Assembly: GCA_027943335.1 (NCBI GenBank)
Contig: BSBK01001534.1
Coordinates: 1,233,001 to 1,297,000, forward strand
Direction: 5' to 3'
Source of the DNA: Chamaecyparis obtusa
Lineage: Eukaryota; Streptophyta; Pinopsida; Cupressales; Cupressaceae
DNA: 64,000 nucleotides
Part shown: in pieces, positions 23,433 through 34,829 of the stretch
Layout: each line of letters begins with the position of its first letter
Numbering within the stretch: the stretch's first letter is position 1
The notes under the pieces: model-generated
What the model saw: the letters and a program-made list of their open reading frames with translations, nothing else
Databases searched by the model: none
What the model was told of the DNA's origin: nothing
Position numbers and translations under genes: made by a program

Positions 23433-24421
23433 TTAGAGATATTCTCCTTTAGTCATTGAGAGTTGATAGGCACCAGAGCCAAAAGTAGCAGTGATTACAA
23501 AGGGACCCAGCCAGTTGGGTTCAAACTTCCCCTTGTGCTCTCTATGTGATTGATTTTTAGGATTCTCTGTCAAGACTAGATCACCAACCTGAAATTCTCT
23601 GTCTAACTTTCTTGTTGTAACCTCTAGACATTCTCTTCTGATACACTCTGAGATGATCACACACTACTTTTCTGTGCTCATCTAGTAGTTCAAGTTCTTG
23701 CAACCTAGACACTCTGTAGTCATCATTAGTTACTAGACCATGCATTGGGATTTCAACCTCAATAGGCAATACTGCTTTAGACCCATAAACTAAAGTGAAA
23801 GGTGTAGCCCTAGTGGGTGTTCTGATACTTGTTCTGTAGGCCCAAAGATCTATATTGATCATGAGATGCCAATCTCTTCCTATTTTATTAAATGTATGGT
23901 GCAATATTTTCAACAAATTCTTGTTAGGAGCCTCTGCTTGTCCATTCCCTTGAGGATAGTAGATAGATGACCAATGTTGTGTAATCTTGAATTTAGCACA
24001 TAAATCATCTAGATCTTTGTTCTTGAATTTTCCACCATTATCTATGATTATGGACTGAGGTATCCCATATCTGCATATGATATATTTCAAGATGAACATA
24101 GATATTTGTTTTCCAATTGCTTGAGTCAAAGGGACTACTTCTACCCATTTTGTAAAAGAATCTGTAGCTATGATTATATGAGTATGTTCATTAGAAGAAT
24201 GAGGATGTATAGATCCTATAAGATCAAATGCCCATTGGTGAAAAGGCCATTGTGTAGTGAAGGGAATTAGATCTCTCCCTGGAGCATGAATTAAGTTGCC
24301 ATGCACTTCACACTTTTGACAGTTCTTAGCAAACTTGATAGACTCTTTCTCCATTTCAGGCCAATAGTACCCAACCCTAATAAGTTTTTCAAGCTAGTGT
24401 TAAACCGTTTGAGTGTGACCC
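23433..24421 (-). pseudogene. GYP-2 integrase, core and C-terminal part
   Basis: Reading leftward: zinc-binding cysteines NCQKCEVHG, then core motifs FDLIGSI, IIDNGGKF and GNGQAEAPNK. All three acidic positions D, D, E are present. The C-terminal part has LWAYRTSIRTPT, FTLVYGSKAVLP and then FQVGDLVL ... WLGPFVI. A frame change near 23600-23660 separates the last part. The N-terminal zinc-binding histidines lie right of CHR-1 at 30439-30557. The insertion therefore disrupts the gene. Confidence 0.85.
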
Positions 24422-25269
24422 TGATGAAGGGTGCTCCCCTTAATACCACAAACACATAACAGAAATAGAGAAATGACAACAATATGCAAGAACAGAAAAT
24501 TGGCTTCTTATTATCTCCACAAATGTGGAATTACAAACTTTCAGAATTACAATATGCAAAGCCACATGGGCATTCCCTTACAATATTTTGTAGGACAAAG
24601 CCTTGAATCAATACCCAAATCTACTACCCAGAATTATTCCAAACTGCCTAAGACAATAATACAGCCTTCCTTATATAGGCAATTTCCACCGCCCGAGAAG
24701 GTTCCAGAAATTTAGCCCTAAGGGCCGACCAAACTTAGAATTATTTTATTTTTCAATCAAAGTCGGCTCAAAATAACTTTTGAAACCCGAACAGAAATTT
24801 TGAAGGAAAATTATTTTCCGCCATTTCAGGTGACCCGACTTTCGGAGATCATAAGTCATCACCAGTTGACCCGATTGACTATTATAACCCCATTTTGGAA
24901 ACGCCACGAAGCACTCTACAGGCTTGATTGGTGCAAGCGCCTATCACCCAAATTTTTGACCTCATCTGGGGCCTCTAAAGCCTTCAAAACTGAGTTCAAA
25001 GTTTCTGTACCCTACTGCCAATACCGAAAATCTTCAATATCTTCAAAACTACACCTGATCTAGCCATGAAACTTTGCTGGCAGACTTATATGACCAAAAT
25101 GAACCTCTAAGAAAGAAATCAGATCATTCTGAGCACATACAAAAATTACCAAAAATAGTAACTTTCCATAAATAGCAGCTCTGCACAAAATAGCCCTTAT
25201 TGAATATAAAAACAGAAATATTTTTGGGTGATGCAAGATTGCTCTTACACCCAGGATGCTTCTCCATCA
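24422..25269 (-). repeat. CHR-1 3' LTR (left copy)
   Basis: 848 bases, same length as 29591-30438, about 97% identical by eye. On the - strand a TATA box (CTATATAAGG) lies at 24670-24680. No convincing polypurine tract is seen right of 25269. Confidence 0.95.
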
Positions 25270-25299
25270 GACACCCAGGGTAATTTGAGAAGTGACCCT

Positions 25300-25470
25300 G
25301 TCACGACTCAGGTGTGCAGAGGAAAACCAAGATGGTTAACCTCCTCCTTTGTTAGCCACGATGAATCTTCTACAGGTCATCCTTTCCATTTGACCAAATA
25401 CTCTTTATATGTCCTATTCCTTGTGCTTCTACCAACACGACTGTCCAGTATGTCTTCGATCTCCTTAGTG
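25300..25470 (-). pseudogene. CHR-1 chromodomain at the end of integrase
   Basis: EIEDILDSRVGRSTRNRTYK then EYLVKWKG, a TGA at 25377-25379, and in the same frame PVEDSSWL. This is the Y-L-V-K-W-K/R-G...S-W chromodomain core. In chromoviruses it targets integration to marked chromatin. The TGA stands where the family has a basic residue, consistent with CGA to TGA. Confidence 0.85.
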
Positions 25471-26680
25471 TCTGAACTAGTTGCTAGAATACTCCACTGT
25501 GCTGTTGTGATCTCATCTTCAACACCTCCTTCATGATACTCTGTCAGATCTGAAATGTTAAACACTAGTGAAATATTCAGCTCAGTAGGCAATTCTACCT
25601 CATATGCATTTCCTGAATCATGCTTCTTCAGTATCTTACATGGTCCAAACTTCTTCATTTTCAACTTGTTATATGTACCAACCGGAAACCGCTCCTTCTG
25701 CAAATGAACCATGACTTCATCGCCAACCTGAAATTCCTTATGCCTCCTTTTCTCATCTGCCTTAGCCTTATACTGCGCATTCATCTTGTTAATATGTTTC
25801 CTCACCTCCTCATGGATGTTCTTCAAGTGTTCTGCAAAATCTTCAGCTTCAGCACTACTTATTTCTCCTTTATCTATCTTTCTCAATTCAGATGCATTTC
25901 TTGGACTACTTCCATATATAATCTGGAATGGTGATTTACCAGTGCTCCTGTTGACAGAATTATTGTATGCAAATTCTGCCTGTGGTAAAATCAAATCCCA
26001 TCCTGTTGGCTTATCTCCAACCAAACATCTTAGCAAATTTCCCAAGCTCCTATTCACCACCTCTATCTATCCATCAGTCTGTGGATGATGTGATGAACTA
26101 AACTTCAAATTTGTCTTCAACTTCTTCCACAATGTACGCCAGAAATATCCAACAAACTTAGTGTCCCGATCTGAAACTATGGTCTTTGGCAAACCATGAA
26201 GTCTCACTACTTCTCTGAAAAACAATTCTGCTACATGAACAGCATCATTAGTCTTCTTGCAGGGAATGAAATGTGCCATCTTTGAAAACCTATCAACCAC
26301 TACAAAAATTGAATCATGTCCCCGCTGAGTCCTTGGTAAACCAAGAACAAAGTCCATGCTGATATCCTCCCAAGGCTTCTCTAGTATAGGCAATGGCTGA
26401 TACAACCCTGTATTCTGCTTCACTCCTTTCGCCATCTGACATACTCTGCAACTTTGTACAAATTTCTTCACATCTTGCTGCAACTGTGGCCAATAGTAAT
26501 TCTCACTAACCAAAGAAAGGGTTTTGTCATGACCAAAATGTCCAGCCAATCCTCCGCTATGCTTCTCCTTGATGAGATTCTCCCTCATAGAACTTCGTGG
26601 GATGCACAACTGACTCCCTCTAAATAACATATCATCCTGGATGATAAAATCCAACCATTTCATCCTGTCTAGAGTAACAG
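25470..26680 (-). pseudogene. CHR-1 integrase
   Basis: Zinc-binding [15 protein letters not shown] ... CRVCQMAKG near 26440-26560. Core motifs: [17 protein letters not shown] and, after a stop, IEVVNRSLGNLLR. A TAG near 26061 sits directly before the segment with the catalytic glutamate, where the family has glutamine. The C-terminal part contains FQVGDEVMVHL and KMKKFGPCKILKK. Otherwise well preserved. Confidence 0.9.
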
Positions 26681-27010
26681 GTTCTGTACAAGCTTTCCAA
26701 GCTTTACCAAAATCAGGATCCTCTAGATACAAATTCTTGAGTTCCTTGAACCCAACCACTTCAATCTGCATTTCTGTCAGCAATAGTTGCCTTCTGCTAA
26801 GAGCATCTACAACCCTATTAGACTTTCCACTCCTGTGTTTCAAAACAAATGTATAACTCTGCAAAAACTCAACCCATTTCAAATGCCTTTGATTCAATTT
26901 TCCTTGACTATTCAAATATTGTAAAGCTTGATGATCAGTATACAAAACAAACTCCTTAGGAAGCAGATAATGTCTCTACTTCTTTAATGCCTGAACTATA
27001 GCATAAAATT
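26680..27010 (-). pseudogene. CHR-1 RNase H remnant lacking its N-terminal half
   Basis: The remaining part reads [10 protein letters not shown], a TAG, then [18 protein letters not shown] and [18 protein letters not shown]. Upstream, RT ends at [10 protein letters not shown] and runs straight into FYAIVQ. The usual RT connection and the first half of RNase H, including the first catalytic aspartate (D-A-S), are missing without loss of frame. Roughly 120 residues appear deleted compared with chromoviruses in general. Confidence 0.85.
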
Positions 27011-27767
27011 CCTCAGTAGCACTCCTTGGCATAGGCCATTCAAGGATAGCCTGTACCTTCTCTGGGTCCATTTTCAGACCTTCTCCTGAAACTACAAACC
27101 CTAAATACACTAACTTTTTCTTCACAAAACTGCACTTCTTCAAATTAATTAGCAATTTTTCTTCTCTCAACTTCTCAAATACCATACGAATATGCATCAT
27201 ATGCTCATCCAATGTCTTACTAAAGATCAAAATATCATCTAGGTAAACAATGACAAACTTACCCAGAAATTCTTTCAGAACCTCGTTCATGAGCTGCATG
27301 AAAGTGCTCGGTGCATTGGTTAGCCCAAAAGGCATGACTAACCACTCATATAGTCCTTCCTTTGTCTTGAAGGTAGTCTTCCATTCATCTCCTTCTCTGA
27401 TCCGAATCTGATGATATCCACTCTTCAGATCTATCTTTGAGAAATACACAGCTCCACTCAAACAGTCCATAATATCATCCATTCGTGGCAATGGAAACCT
27501 ATACTTGAATGTGATCTTGTTTATTTCCCTAGAATCTGTACACATCCTCCATTCTCCATTCTTCTTTGGTGCTAATACCGCTGGTACAACACAGGGACTC
27601 AGACTCTCATGGATCAATCCTTTCTGTAACAGTTCATGTACTTGTCTGTTCAACTCCTCACTTTCTGCAGGTGTCATTCTGTGTGCTGCCTTATTCGGCA
27701 AACTCGCTCCTGGGATCAAGTCCATCTGATGACTGATCTTCCTGACTGGTGGTAATCCATCAGGCAC
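27010..27767 (-). pseudogene. CHR-1 reverse transcriptase
   Basis: Blocks present: [62 protein letters not shown] and the catalytic [12 protein letters not shown]. The linker from protease (27768-27790) contains a TAG where the family has glutamine. The domain itself has no stop. Confidence 0.93.
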
Positions 27768-27785
27768 GTTTTCGGATACAATATC

Positions 27786-28382
27786 CTAAAACTCATTCAA
27801 CAAATCTGCAACTTCTACAGGAACATCTTCTACTTCCTCTTTACCAGCTTTTGGAATTAAAGCAAAACATACATGCTCATGCCTCATACCATCTAGGAAA
27901 TTTCTTCCATCAAAAAAAGTTATCCTTGCATTACCACATACCTTTTCTTTAGTCTCCTTCAATGGTTTTAGCTTATGTCGCACTCCATCCTTTGTCAGGG
28001 AATAGGTATTCGCACGACCATCATGTACAGCACATCTGTCAAACTGCCATGGTCTACCCAACAACATATGACATGCATCCATAGATATAATATCACACAA
28101 TACCTCATCTTGGTATCCACCAATCTTGAACTTCACTAGGCATTGTTCATTGACCATGACCTTGTGGTCATCCTGTACCCAAGCAATCCGATATGGATGT
28201 GGGTGTTTCTGTCTCTTGAGCTTCAACTTTGTCACCATCTCTTCTGACACCAAATTGTCAGTGCTTCCGCTATCAATAATCACATCACAACATTTACCTT
28301 CACACTTGCACCTGGTGCGAAACAGGCTCCTCCTTTGCTCAGGTTCATTCTCACCACTCAACAGGACTCTTCTGTTAATCAA
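27786..28382 (-). pseudogene. CHR-1 aspartic protease
   Basis: The active site reads CDVIIDSGSTDNLVS with an intact D-S-G. After it come VKFKIGGYQDEVLCDI and HMLLGRPWQFDR, the usual protease end motif L-L-G-R-P-W. The ORF continues through a typical linker to a TAG just before RT. Confidence 0.9.
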
Positions 28383-28389
28383 CGTTTCT

Positions 28390-29489
28390 CCTCTTTCAGC
28401 ATCTTCAGAATTTGATGATCTGGCATCTTCATCTACATGTGCAACTCTGGCCTGGCCTTCATTTCTCCTGTCTGTTCTTCCTTGGCGCTGAGGATATTCA
28501 AATGCCCTATGACCTTCTTCTCCATAGTGAAAACATGTTCCACGAAAGCCACCTCTTCCAGATCCTTGTTCTCTTCCTCTTCCTCTCTGATCTCTATTAT
28601 TCTGATCCTGAAAGCGATTGGAATTATTTCCTCACTGATTCTGACTGCTATTGGCCTCATTCTTCTTTTTCGGATCTTCATTTCAGCCACCATATGATCA
28701 TCCACCAGATCGTCCACCGCGACCTCTTCCGTTTTGTCTGCTCTCAAACTTCTTGTTTAGCTTTTCCTCTACTTTTAGGGCAAACTGGTATGCCTCTTCA
28801 ATACTGTTCATTCGAACCAGATTCAGCTCCTCCTGGATGCTTGGCCTTAACCCATTAAGGTATCGGGCAACTTTCTCCTTATCAGCTTCTGCATGGCCTG
28901 TTCTGATGAGAAGTCGATAGAAATCCTCTGTATACTCCTGAACAGATCTTCCTGCTTGCTTCAAACTCTGCATTTTCTTTAGTAGGTCAAGCTCATAATC
29001 AACAGGAATGAACTGTTGCTTCAATTTATCCACCATCCAATCCCATCTCGTGATTTTATCTTTCCCTCTTCTGTTTCGCTCTAATTGAATTTCTTGCCAC
29101 CAGATCTTCGCATGACCTTTCAATCTGGCCTTCGCAAATTTGACCCTATCAGGATCTTCAACATCTTCATACTCAAAATATTTCTCACATTCATTGATCC
29201 AGTCGATCAATTCCTCTGGGTTAAGATTTCCAGAAAATGTAGGAACCTCAATCTTAGGTCTTTTCCCAATCTTGGAAATCGCCCGAAAAAGTCTTTCTTC
29301 CTCCTGGTTCACAATTTCAACTTCTCCTTCTTGATATTCTTCTTCGGCTTCATCCTCACTTTCGTCTCTGACATTAAGATTCATTCCTCTATGAATCTCT
29401 TCTTGCAATGCTCGCACTTGTCTCTGCAACTCTCTAACCTCAGGTGTCACAACACCAGGTCTTCCGCCACGTTCTCTTCATGGAGGCAT
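28390..29489 (-). pseudogene. CHR-1 gag with a damaged zinc knuckle
   Basis: The start ATG is at 29487-29489, with a TGA three codons later. The capsid contains PTFSGNLNPEELIDWINECE, AKIWWQE, and LLKKMQSLKQAGRSVQEYT. A basic Gly-Arg-rich tail carries TGA at 28698 and two more TGA codons shortly after, each fitting CGA decay. The zinc knuckle near 28530 reads CFHYGEEGHRAFEYP: two cysteines of C-x2-C-x4-H-x4-C are tyrosine, as expected from G-to-A changes. Confidence 0.88.
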
Positions 29490-29576
29490 TTTCGCGATGC
29501 GCGTTGAAACCCTAACCACGGTCCTGGTGCAAACTGCCTCACAGTCGGTGATCTGTTTACACACTCAAGAACCCCT

Positions 29577-29588
29577 GCTCTGATACCA
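29577..29588 (-). promoter_or_regulatory. CHR-1 primer-binding site for initiator tRNA-Met
   Basis: On the - strand TGGTATCAGAGC lies two bases from the end of the 5' LTR. This is the standard plant initiator-Met PBS. Confidence 0.95.
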
Positions 29589-29590
29589 CT

Positions 29591-30438
29591 TGATGAAGGG
29601 TGCTCCCCTTAATACCACAAACACATAACAGAAATAGAGAAATGACAACAATATGCAAGAACATAAAATTGGCTTCTTATTATCTCCACAAATGTGGAAT
29701 TACAAACTTTCAGAATTACAATATGCAAAGCCACATGGGCATTCCCTTACAATATTCTGTAGGACAAAGCCTCGAATCAATACCCAAATCTACTACCCAG
29801 AATTATTCCGAACTGCCTAAGACAATAATACAGCCTTCCTTATATAGGCAATTTCCACCGCCCGAGAAGGTTCCAGAAATTTAGCCCTAAGGGCCGACCA
29901 AACTTAGAATTATTTTATTTTTCAATCAAAGTCGACTCAAAATAACTTTTGAAACCCGAACAAAAATTTTGAAGGAAAATTATTTTCTGCCATTTCAGGT
30001 GACCCGACTTCCGGAGATCATAAGTCATCACCAGTTGACCCGATTGACTATTATAGCCCCATTTCAGAAATGCCACGAAGCGCTCTACAGGCTTGACTGG
30101 CGCAAGCGCCTGTCACCCAAATTTTTGACCTCATCCGGGGCCTCTAAAGCCTTCAAAACCGAGTTCGAAGTTTCTGTACCCTGCTGCCAATACCGAAAAT
30201 CTTCAATATCTTCAAAACTACACCTGATCTAGCCATGAAACTTTGCTGGCAGACTTATATGACCAAAATGAACCTCCAAGAAAGAAATCAGATCATTCTG
30301 AGCACATACAAAAATTACCAAAAATAGTAACTTTCCATAAATAGCAGCTCTGCACAAAATAGCCCTTATTGAATATAAAAATAGAAATATTTTTGGGTGA
30401 TGCAAGATTGCTCTTACACCCAGGATGCTCCTGCATCA
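29591..30438 (-). repeat. CHR-1 5' LTR (right copy)
   Basis: 848 bases, pair of 24422-25269. A - strand TATA box is at about 29840-29849. It is followed by the GACCC target duplication at 30439-30443. Confidence 0.95.
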
Positions 30439-31193
30439 GACCCACAAATACCATCATGGACTTCCTCTAATGCACATTGAGACTCTTCCCATTCTAAACA
30501 TCTAAGTAGTGTACCATCTAGACCTTGTTTATACAGATCATGACCAATGATGACATATCAGGAGGCATTACGGATAAGGTATCTCTTTTCATGATGGTTA
30601 AAGGTATCAAAAATGATTTGGTCTTTGAGATAGGAGAATAGGTTTTTATATCTAGATGAATCATGACCTACAATAGTGAAAATCATGCAAGTTTTAGGGG
30701 AGTCATATGTAGGATAAGATAGTGCTTCCACCGGGAACTCATAGCATAGCTCATGTTCAGGCTGCTGTAATAGAGTAGATAGTGTTGCCATTGCATTAGC
30801 AGCCTTATTCTCTGTTCTAGGTATTTTCTCAGACATGATAGATTTAAAATACTTCTTTAGATCATCTACCATTATTTTGAATGGAATAAGCTTTTCATCT
30901 TTAGTCTGGTACACATCATTGACTTGATGGATAACAAGTTGAGAGTCTCTATGAATGTGTATCTCTGTCACTCTCCACTCAATTGCTAGTTTCATGCCAT
31001 TAAGAAGGGCTTCATATTCTGCAATATTATTTGTGCAAGGGAACTTTAATTTGAATGCTTTAGGTATGGAGTATCCTTGAGGAGTTATAAATAATATGCC
31101 TACTCCTAATCCATTCTGTGTATAGGAGCCATCAAAGAATAACTGCCATTCTCTAGAAGAAAGAGTCATGATAGAGGAATCTGGAAATTCCAT
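30439..31193 (-). pseudogene. GYP-2 additional RNase H (aRH) and start of integrase
   Basis: The RNase H fold is shown by LFFDGSYTQ, NIAEYEALLNG, HRDSQLVIHQV and NKAANAMATL. The last acidic position is N instead of D (G-to-A), so the site is incomplete. Then follows the tether to integrase (GHDSSRYKNLFSYLKDQ). From 30557 to 30439 lies the start of integrase (GLDGTLLRCLEWEES), cut by CHR-1. Confidence 0.85.
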
Positions 31194-31239
31194 TCACATT
31201 GGTGTATCATCAATCATGGGTGCATCTGCCAATTAATCA

Positions 31240-31748
31240 GCAATAACTTGGCCTTTGACAAAAAAATTTTTGACATAGTCAATGTCACATTCACTTAAGA
31301 GCATGACCCATTTAGCTAATCTACCTGTGAGGGCAGCCTTGTTTAGTAGGTATTTTAGTGGATCAATCTTAGCTATCAAATGTGTGGTATGTGCCAACAT
31401 GTAATGTCTTAGTTTCTATGATGCAAAGATCATAGCTAGACAAGCCTTCTCAATCATAGAATAATTCTTTTCGTATGCCACCAATGTCCTATTGATATAG
31501 TATATAGCTCTTTCCTTTTTGTTCTCATCATGTTGTGCAAGCAATGCCCCCAGTGATGTATTTGTAGTGGAGACATATAAGATCAAAGGCTTCCCTTGAA
31601 TGGGAGGCATCAAGATAGGAGGATTTGATATATACTTCTTGATATGGTTAAATTTGTTCTCACATTCTTCATTCCACGCAAATGTCACACCTTTATGTAA
31701 TGTTTTTGTAAAAGGTTGTGATATTCTACTAGTTGAGATATGAAGCAT
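31240..31748 (-). pseudogene. GYP-2 degenerate gypsy RNase H following RT
   Basis: FAWNEECENKFNHIKKYI, PLILYVSTTNTSLGALLAQ, IYYINRTLVAYEKNY and AKWVMLLSE mark the fold. The usual D-A-S is VST, so it is catalytically lost, as in other Tat elements. A TAG at about 31413-31415 falls where the family reads F-A-S-Q-K-L. Further stops lie near 31235 and 31195. Confidence 0.8.
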
Positions 31749-32644
31749 CTGATAGATTGAACTCTCCCTTGCAATGTTCTCATCTGACTAATATAATTTG
31801 GGGGTTGCATCTCCATTATAGCCTTTACTTTAGCTGGATCAACTTCAATGCCTTTCTTTGAGACTATGTATCCTAAGAGCTTTCCAGAAGTGACACCAAA
31901 AACACACTTCTTAGGATTTAGTCTGAGACTAAATTTTTCCATTTTGTCTAGTATCTTGCTCAAGTCATTTAGATGTTCAGCTCTAATCATAGATTTTTCT
32001 AAACTATCATCAACATAATCCTCCATAGTCCTATGCATCATGTCATGAAAAATAGATTTCATGGATCTCTGATATGTAGCACCAACATTCTTAAGCCCAA
32101 ATGGCATGAAATTCCAATAGAAGGTGCCCCATGCACATGTGAAAGTAGTTTTCTCTTGATCTTTTGGAGCAATTTTTATTTGATTATATCCAAAAAAACC
32201 ATCCATTAAAGAATACATCTCAAAACCCGCAGTCATGTCCACTATCATATCAATGTTAGGTAGTGGAAAATCATCCTGAGGGCATGCTCTATTTACATCT
32301 CTAAAGTATATGCACACTTTGATTGATTTATTTGGTTTTGAAACAGGTAGAATATTAGAGATCCATTCTGCATAATCAATAACTCGGATGAATCTGACTT
32401 TTAGTAGTTTCTCTAATTCAGCTTTTACCAAGAGTGCAACATGAGGATGAATCTTTCTTAATTTTTGTTTAACTGGTTTTACTCTAGGAGCTATAGATAA
32501 ATGGTGCATTATAAGATCAGGATCCAACCTTGGCATATTTATGAATATTTCCATACAACGTTGATCTTCTTCTCTGTGAGGAAGGTTGTAAATTTTTGCT
32601 TCTCTTCTTCTGATAAAGATTGTGCTACATGGATCAATTGTCAT
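31690..32644 (-). pseudogene. GYP-2 reverse transcriptase
   Basis: Blocks: RVKPVKQKLRKIHPHVALLV, AEWISNILPVSKPNKSIKVC, MDGFFGYNQIKIAPKDQEKT, MPFGLKNVGATYQRSM and the catalytic box MEDYVDDSLEK. The fingers-palm blocks are intact apart from substitutions. It ends in a frame shift relative to the RNase H ORF (overlap 31685-31748). Confidence 0.9.
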
Positions 32645-33773
32645 TCCTCTGTTGTTCCCAAGTTGATGGATTGAGTGGGCTCAATTAGAGCTGGAGATCT
32701 ATCCTGTAAATGACTCAGAAGGACATCAAATATCTCATCCTTAGGTGCCTCAGAGAGATTTTCACCTCTGGATACGTCTTTTATTTTTACTTTTGTAGGT
32801 TCTGAGACTGCCATGAAGTGGTTTTCACCCTCAGAACTCCTTTTCTTTTTATTCTTATTCTTATTTTTTTGACTAAGATACTTGATGTTTGACTCCATCA
32901 TGCTAATGGTTAGTTCACTGATGGAAGTCCTCATAGGCTCAACTACATTTAGGTAGCAAGCAAGGGCATAGTCATTCAGGAAGGTATAAATACCATGGCT
33001 CAGATTTGTAGAGGTTTGATCAAGAAGTTCATGATGTTGGATAGTCAAAGTGGTGAAAGATTGGGAAAGAGTGTTTACAGATATGGATCTGTCATCATTG
33101 GTCCTAACCTGATGCTCAAGTTCAAAGGTGATATTACAACTTAAGACATTCAATTCATGAATAGGCTCAATGTCATTGTGATAGTCCACTTCAGCCATCG
33201 GTGGATCAAACTTGATAAGTTCATCATTTCTCTCTAGACTTACGTTGGGTTTAGGTGCATATTGGTGAATAACATCAACATGTTTCTCTATAATAAGCTC
33301 ATCTTCTTCTAGAATGGATCCCCATTCATAGTCATTAGATTCTTCATCTATGCCTCTAGGAAATCTAAGAACATGAGTAAAGTCAGGATGAATACCCCAT
33401 GAAGGTTACCCTCAGATTTTGATTTGAATTCATTCTCATGAGAATATGTCTTAGAATAACTATGACCTTCCTCTTTGTCTATTTGATTGTCTTTGAGATC
33501 AGCTGGTTCTTGTGGTACAATTGTCTCTTGCTTTATAGTAGGTTCTTGTGTTTCTACTACATTAATTATTTTGATTAGATCATCTTTAGCGTCCAAGAGA
33601 TCTTTGATTTCTTTAGGTAAATGCTCATAGGGAATGAGATCTTCAGTGGTGTCAAAATCATCACTATCAGATTGTTCTGTTATTTCACCATTTAGTTGAT
33701 TTGCTACAGAAGGCTCAATCTGTTCTAAGACATGTGAGGAATCCTTGCTAAGATAGAAAAGCTTCTTTGTGTA
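32641..33773 (-). pseudogene. GYP-2 pol linker between G-patch and RT
   Basis: Acidic, low-complexity polyprotein region with no domain I recognise, in two ORFs (32641-33198 and 33348-33596) with a frame change between. A matching region exists in GYP-3 (50420-51300): both contain NVVEP and a K-rich run next to LSQKKKMKK or LSQKNKNKN. It is a conserved spacer. Confidence 0.55.
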
Positions 33774-34433
33774 TCATAGACCCGTCGTATTTTTGTTCGC
33801 TCGACCATGATGTTCAAGAGGTGATAGAAGACCCTTACAATGGATTCCTAGAGGTCCTTTTCCTATATATCCCATTTTAGCTATCAGTTTATCCCCTAGG
33901 CCATATGAATTAGAAGGAACCTTCGATACTTTAGAGTCACCAACTTGAACAACTTGGGATTTAGGTTCATCTTTGTACAGCCATGCAAGCACAACTTCAT
34001 CTTCTTCAAATTCTTGCTTAGGTACTTTTTTTGCAACAAATTTTCCTTTATATGCCTCAAGAGGTTCCTTAGATTCTGGTTTGGACAATTTTAGAGCTTG
34101 CCCATAAGACTTAGGTGAGATAGGGAGAGATGTCAAAGACAATACTAGCTCTATAGTATATTCTCCCATACCATTTTCTTTGATATTAACCTCTTTTACA
34201 ATGTTTTCCATCTTAGATGTGGATGCTACATCTGTTTGCTTGGTGGAAGATTCTCTGTTATTAGGAACAAGTTTATTCACATTTTCCTTCAATGGATTGC
34301 AATTTGTTGACACGTCAGATGGAATGGTTACCTCTACTCCTTCACAAGGAAATTTCAAGCACTGATGGTATGTAGAAGGAATAGCCTTCATTTCATGTAT
34401 CCATGGTCTCGCTAGAAGGATGTTGTAAGCCAA
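33774..34433 (-). pseudogene. GYP-2 protease end and G-patch-like motif
   Basis: Begins with the protease tail ([20 protein letters not shown]). At 33803-33913 it has [20 protein letters not shown] followed by [11 protein letters not shown]. The spacing G-x-K...K-M-G-Y-x-G-K-G-x-L-G is that of a G-patch, a nucleic-acid or helicase-cofactor motif. The same motif is at 51487-51585 in GYP-3. Confidence 0.7.
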
Positions 34434-34769
34434 AGGTATATCAAGAACTTAACATATAGTATCTCTGATGACAGGACCTGTTCTGATAAGCAAGACAATT
34501 GTTACCTTGGAGGATCTTTCTTCTTCATCATATGCTTTAATAGTTATTTTCTTTCTAGGATCAATGGCCATTTCTAAAAATCCCAATTGTGTGATCAAGC
34601 TATAAGAACAAATATTCAGACCAATGCCCCCATCTATCAACACATGTTTGACATGACAATTTTGGATCAAGACTTCTATATGTAAGGGCTCGTTATTCGA
34701 ATGACTCAAGGAGTTATCATCATCCTCTAAAAAGGAGATATATTGTGGAGATGTAAGATGACCAACCAT
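34434..34769 (-). pseudogene. GYP-2 aspartic protease
   Basis: PLHIEVLIQNCHVKHVLIDG then GIGLNICS: the catalytic triad reads D-G-G as is common in Tat elements. ITIKAYDEEERSS follows. A TAA near 34449 separates it from the LLARPW tail. Confidence 0.8.
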
Positions 34770-34829
34770 AGCTTGTAATCTATCTAAATCAAGGTTATCA
34801 GGAACATTGGATCCGAGCAGAGCTTTATC

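Larger units (their letters stand above)
24422..30438 (-). mobile_element. CHR-1: 6.0 kb chromodomain Ty3/gypsy element (chromovirus) nested in GYP-2
   Basis: Two 848-base LTRs (24422-25269 and 29591-30438) start TGATG and end CATCA, with target duplication GACCC at 24417-24421 and 30439-30443. On the - strand: PBS for initiator tRNA-Met, gag, protease, RT, truncated RNase H, integrase and chromodomain. I count about 24 LTR differences (2.8%), almost all transitions. It is the youngest datable insertion here. Internal stops and an in-frame loss between RT and RNase H make it defective. Confidence 0.95.

Noticed and set aside
28126..29507. Long + strand ORFs across CHR-1 gag and protease
   Set aside because: The - strand reading gives clear gag and protease domains; the + strand ORFs are shadows of it.
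29577..29588. tRNA gene near the CHR-1 LTR
   Set aside because: Only the 12 bases complementary to the tRNA 3' end are present, as expected for a primer-binding site.
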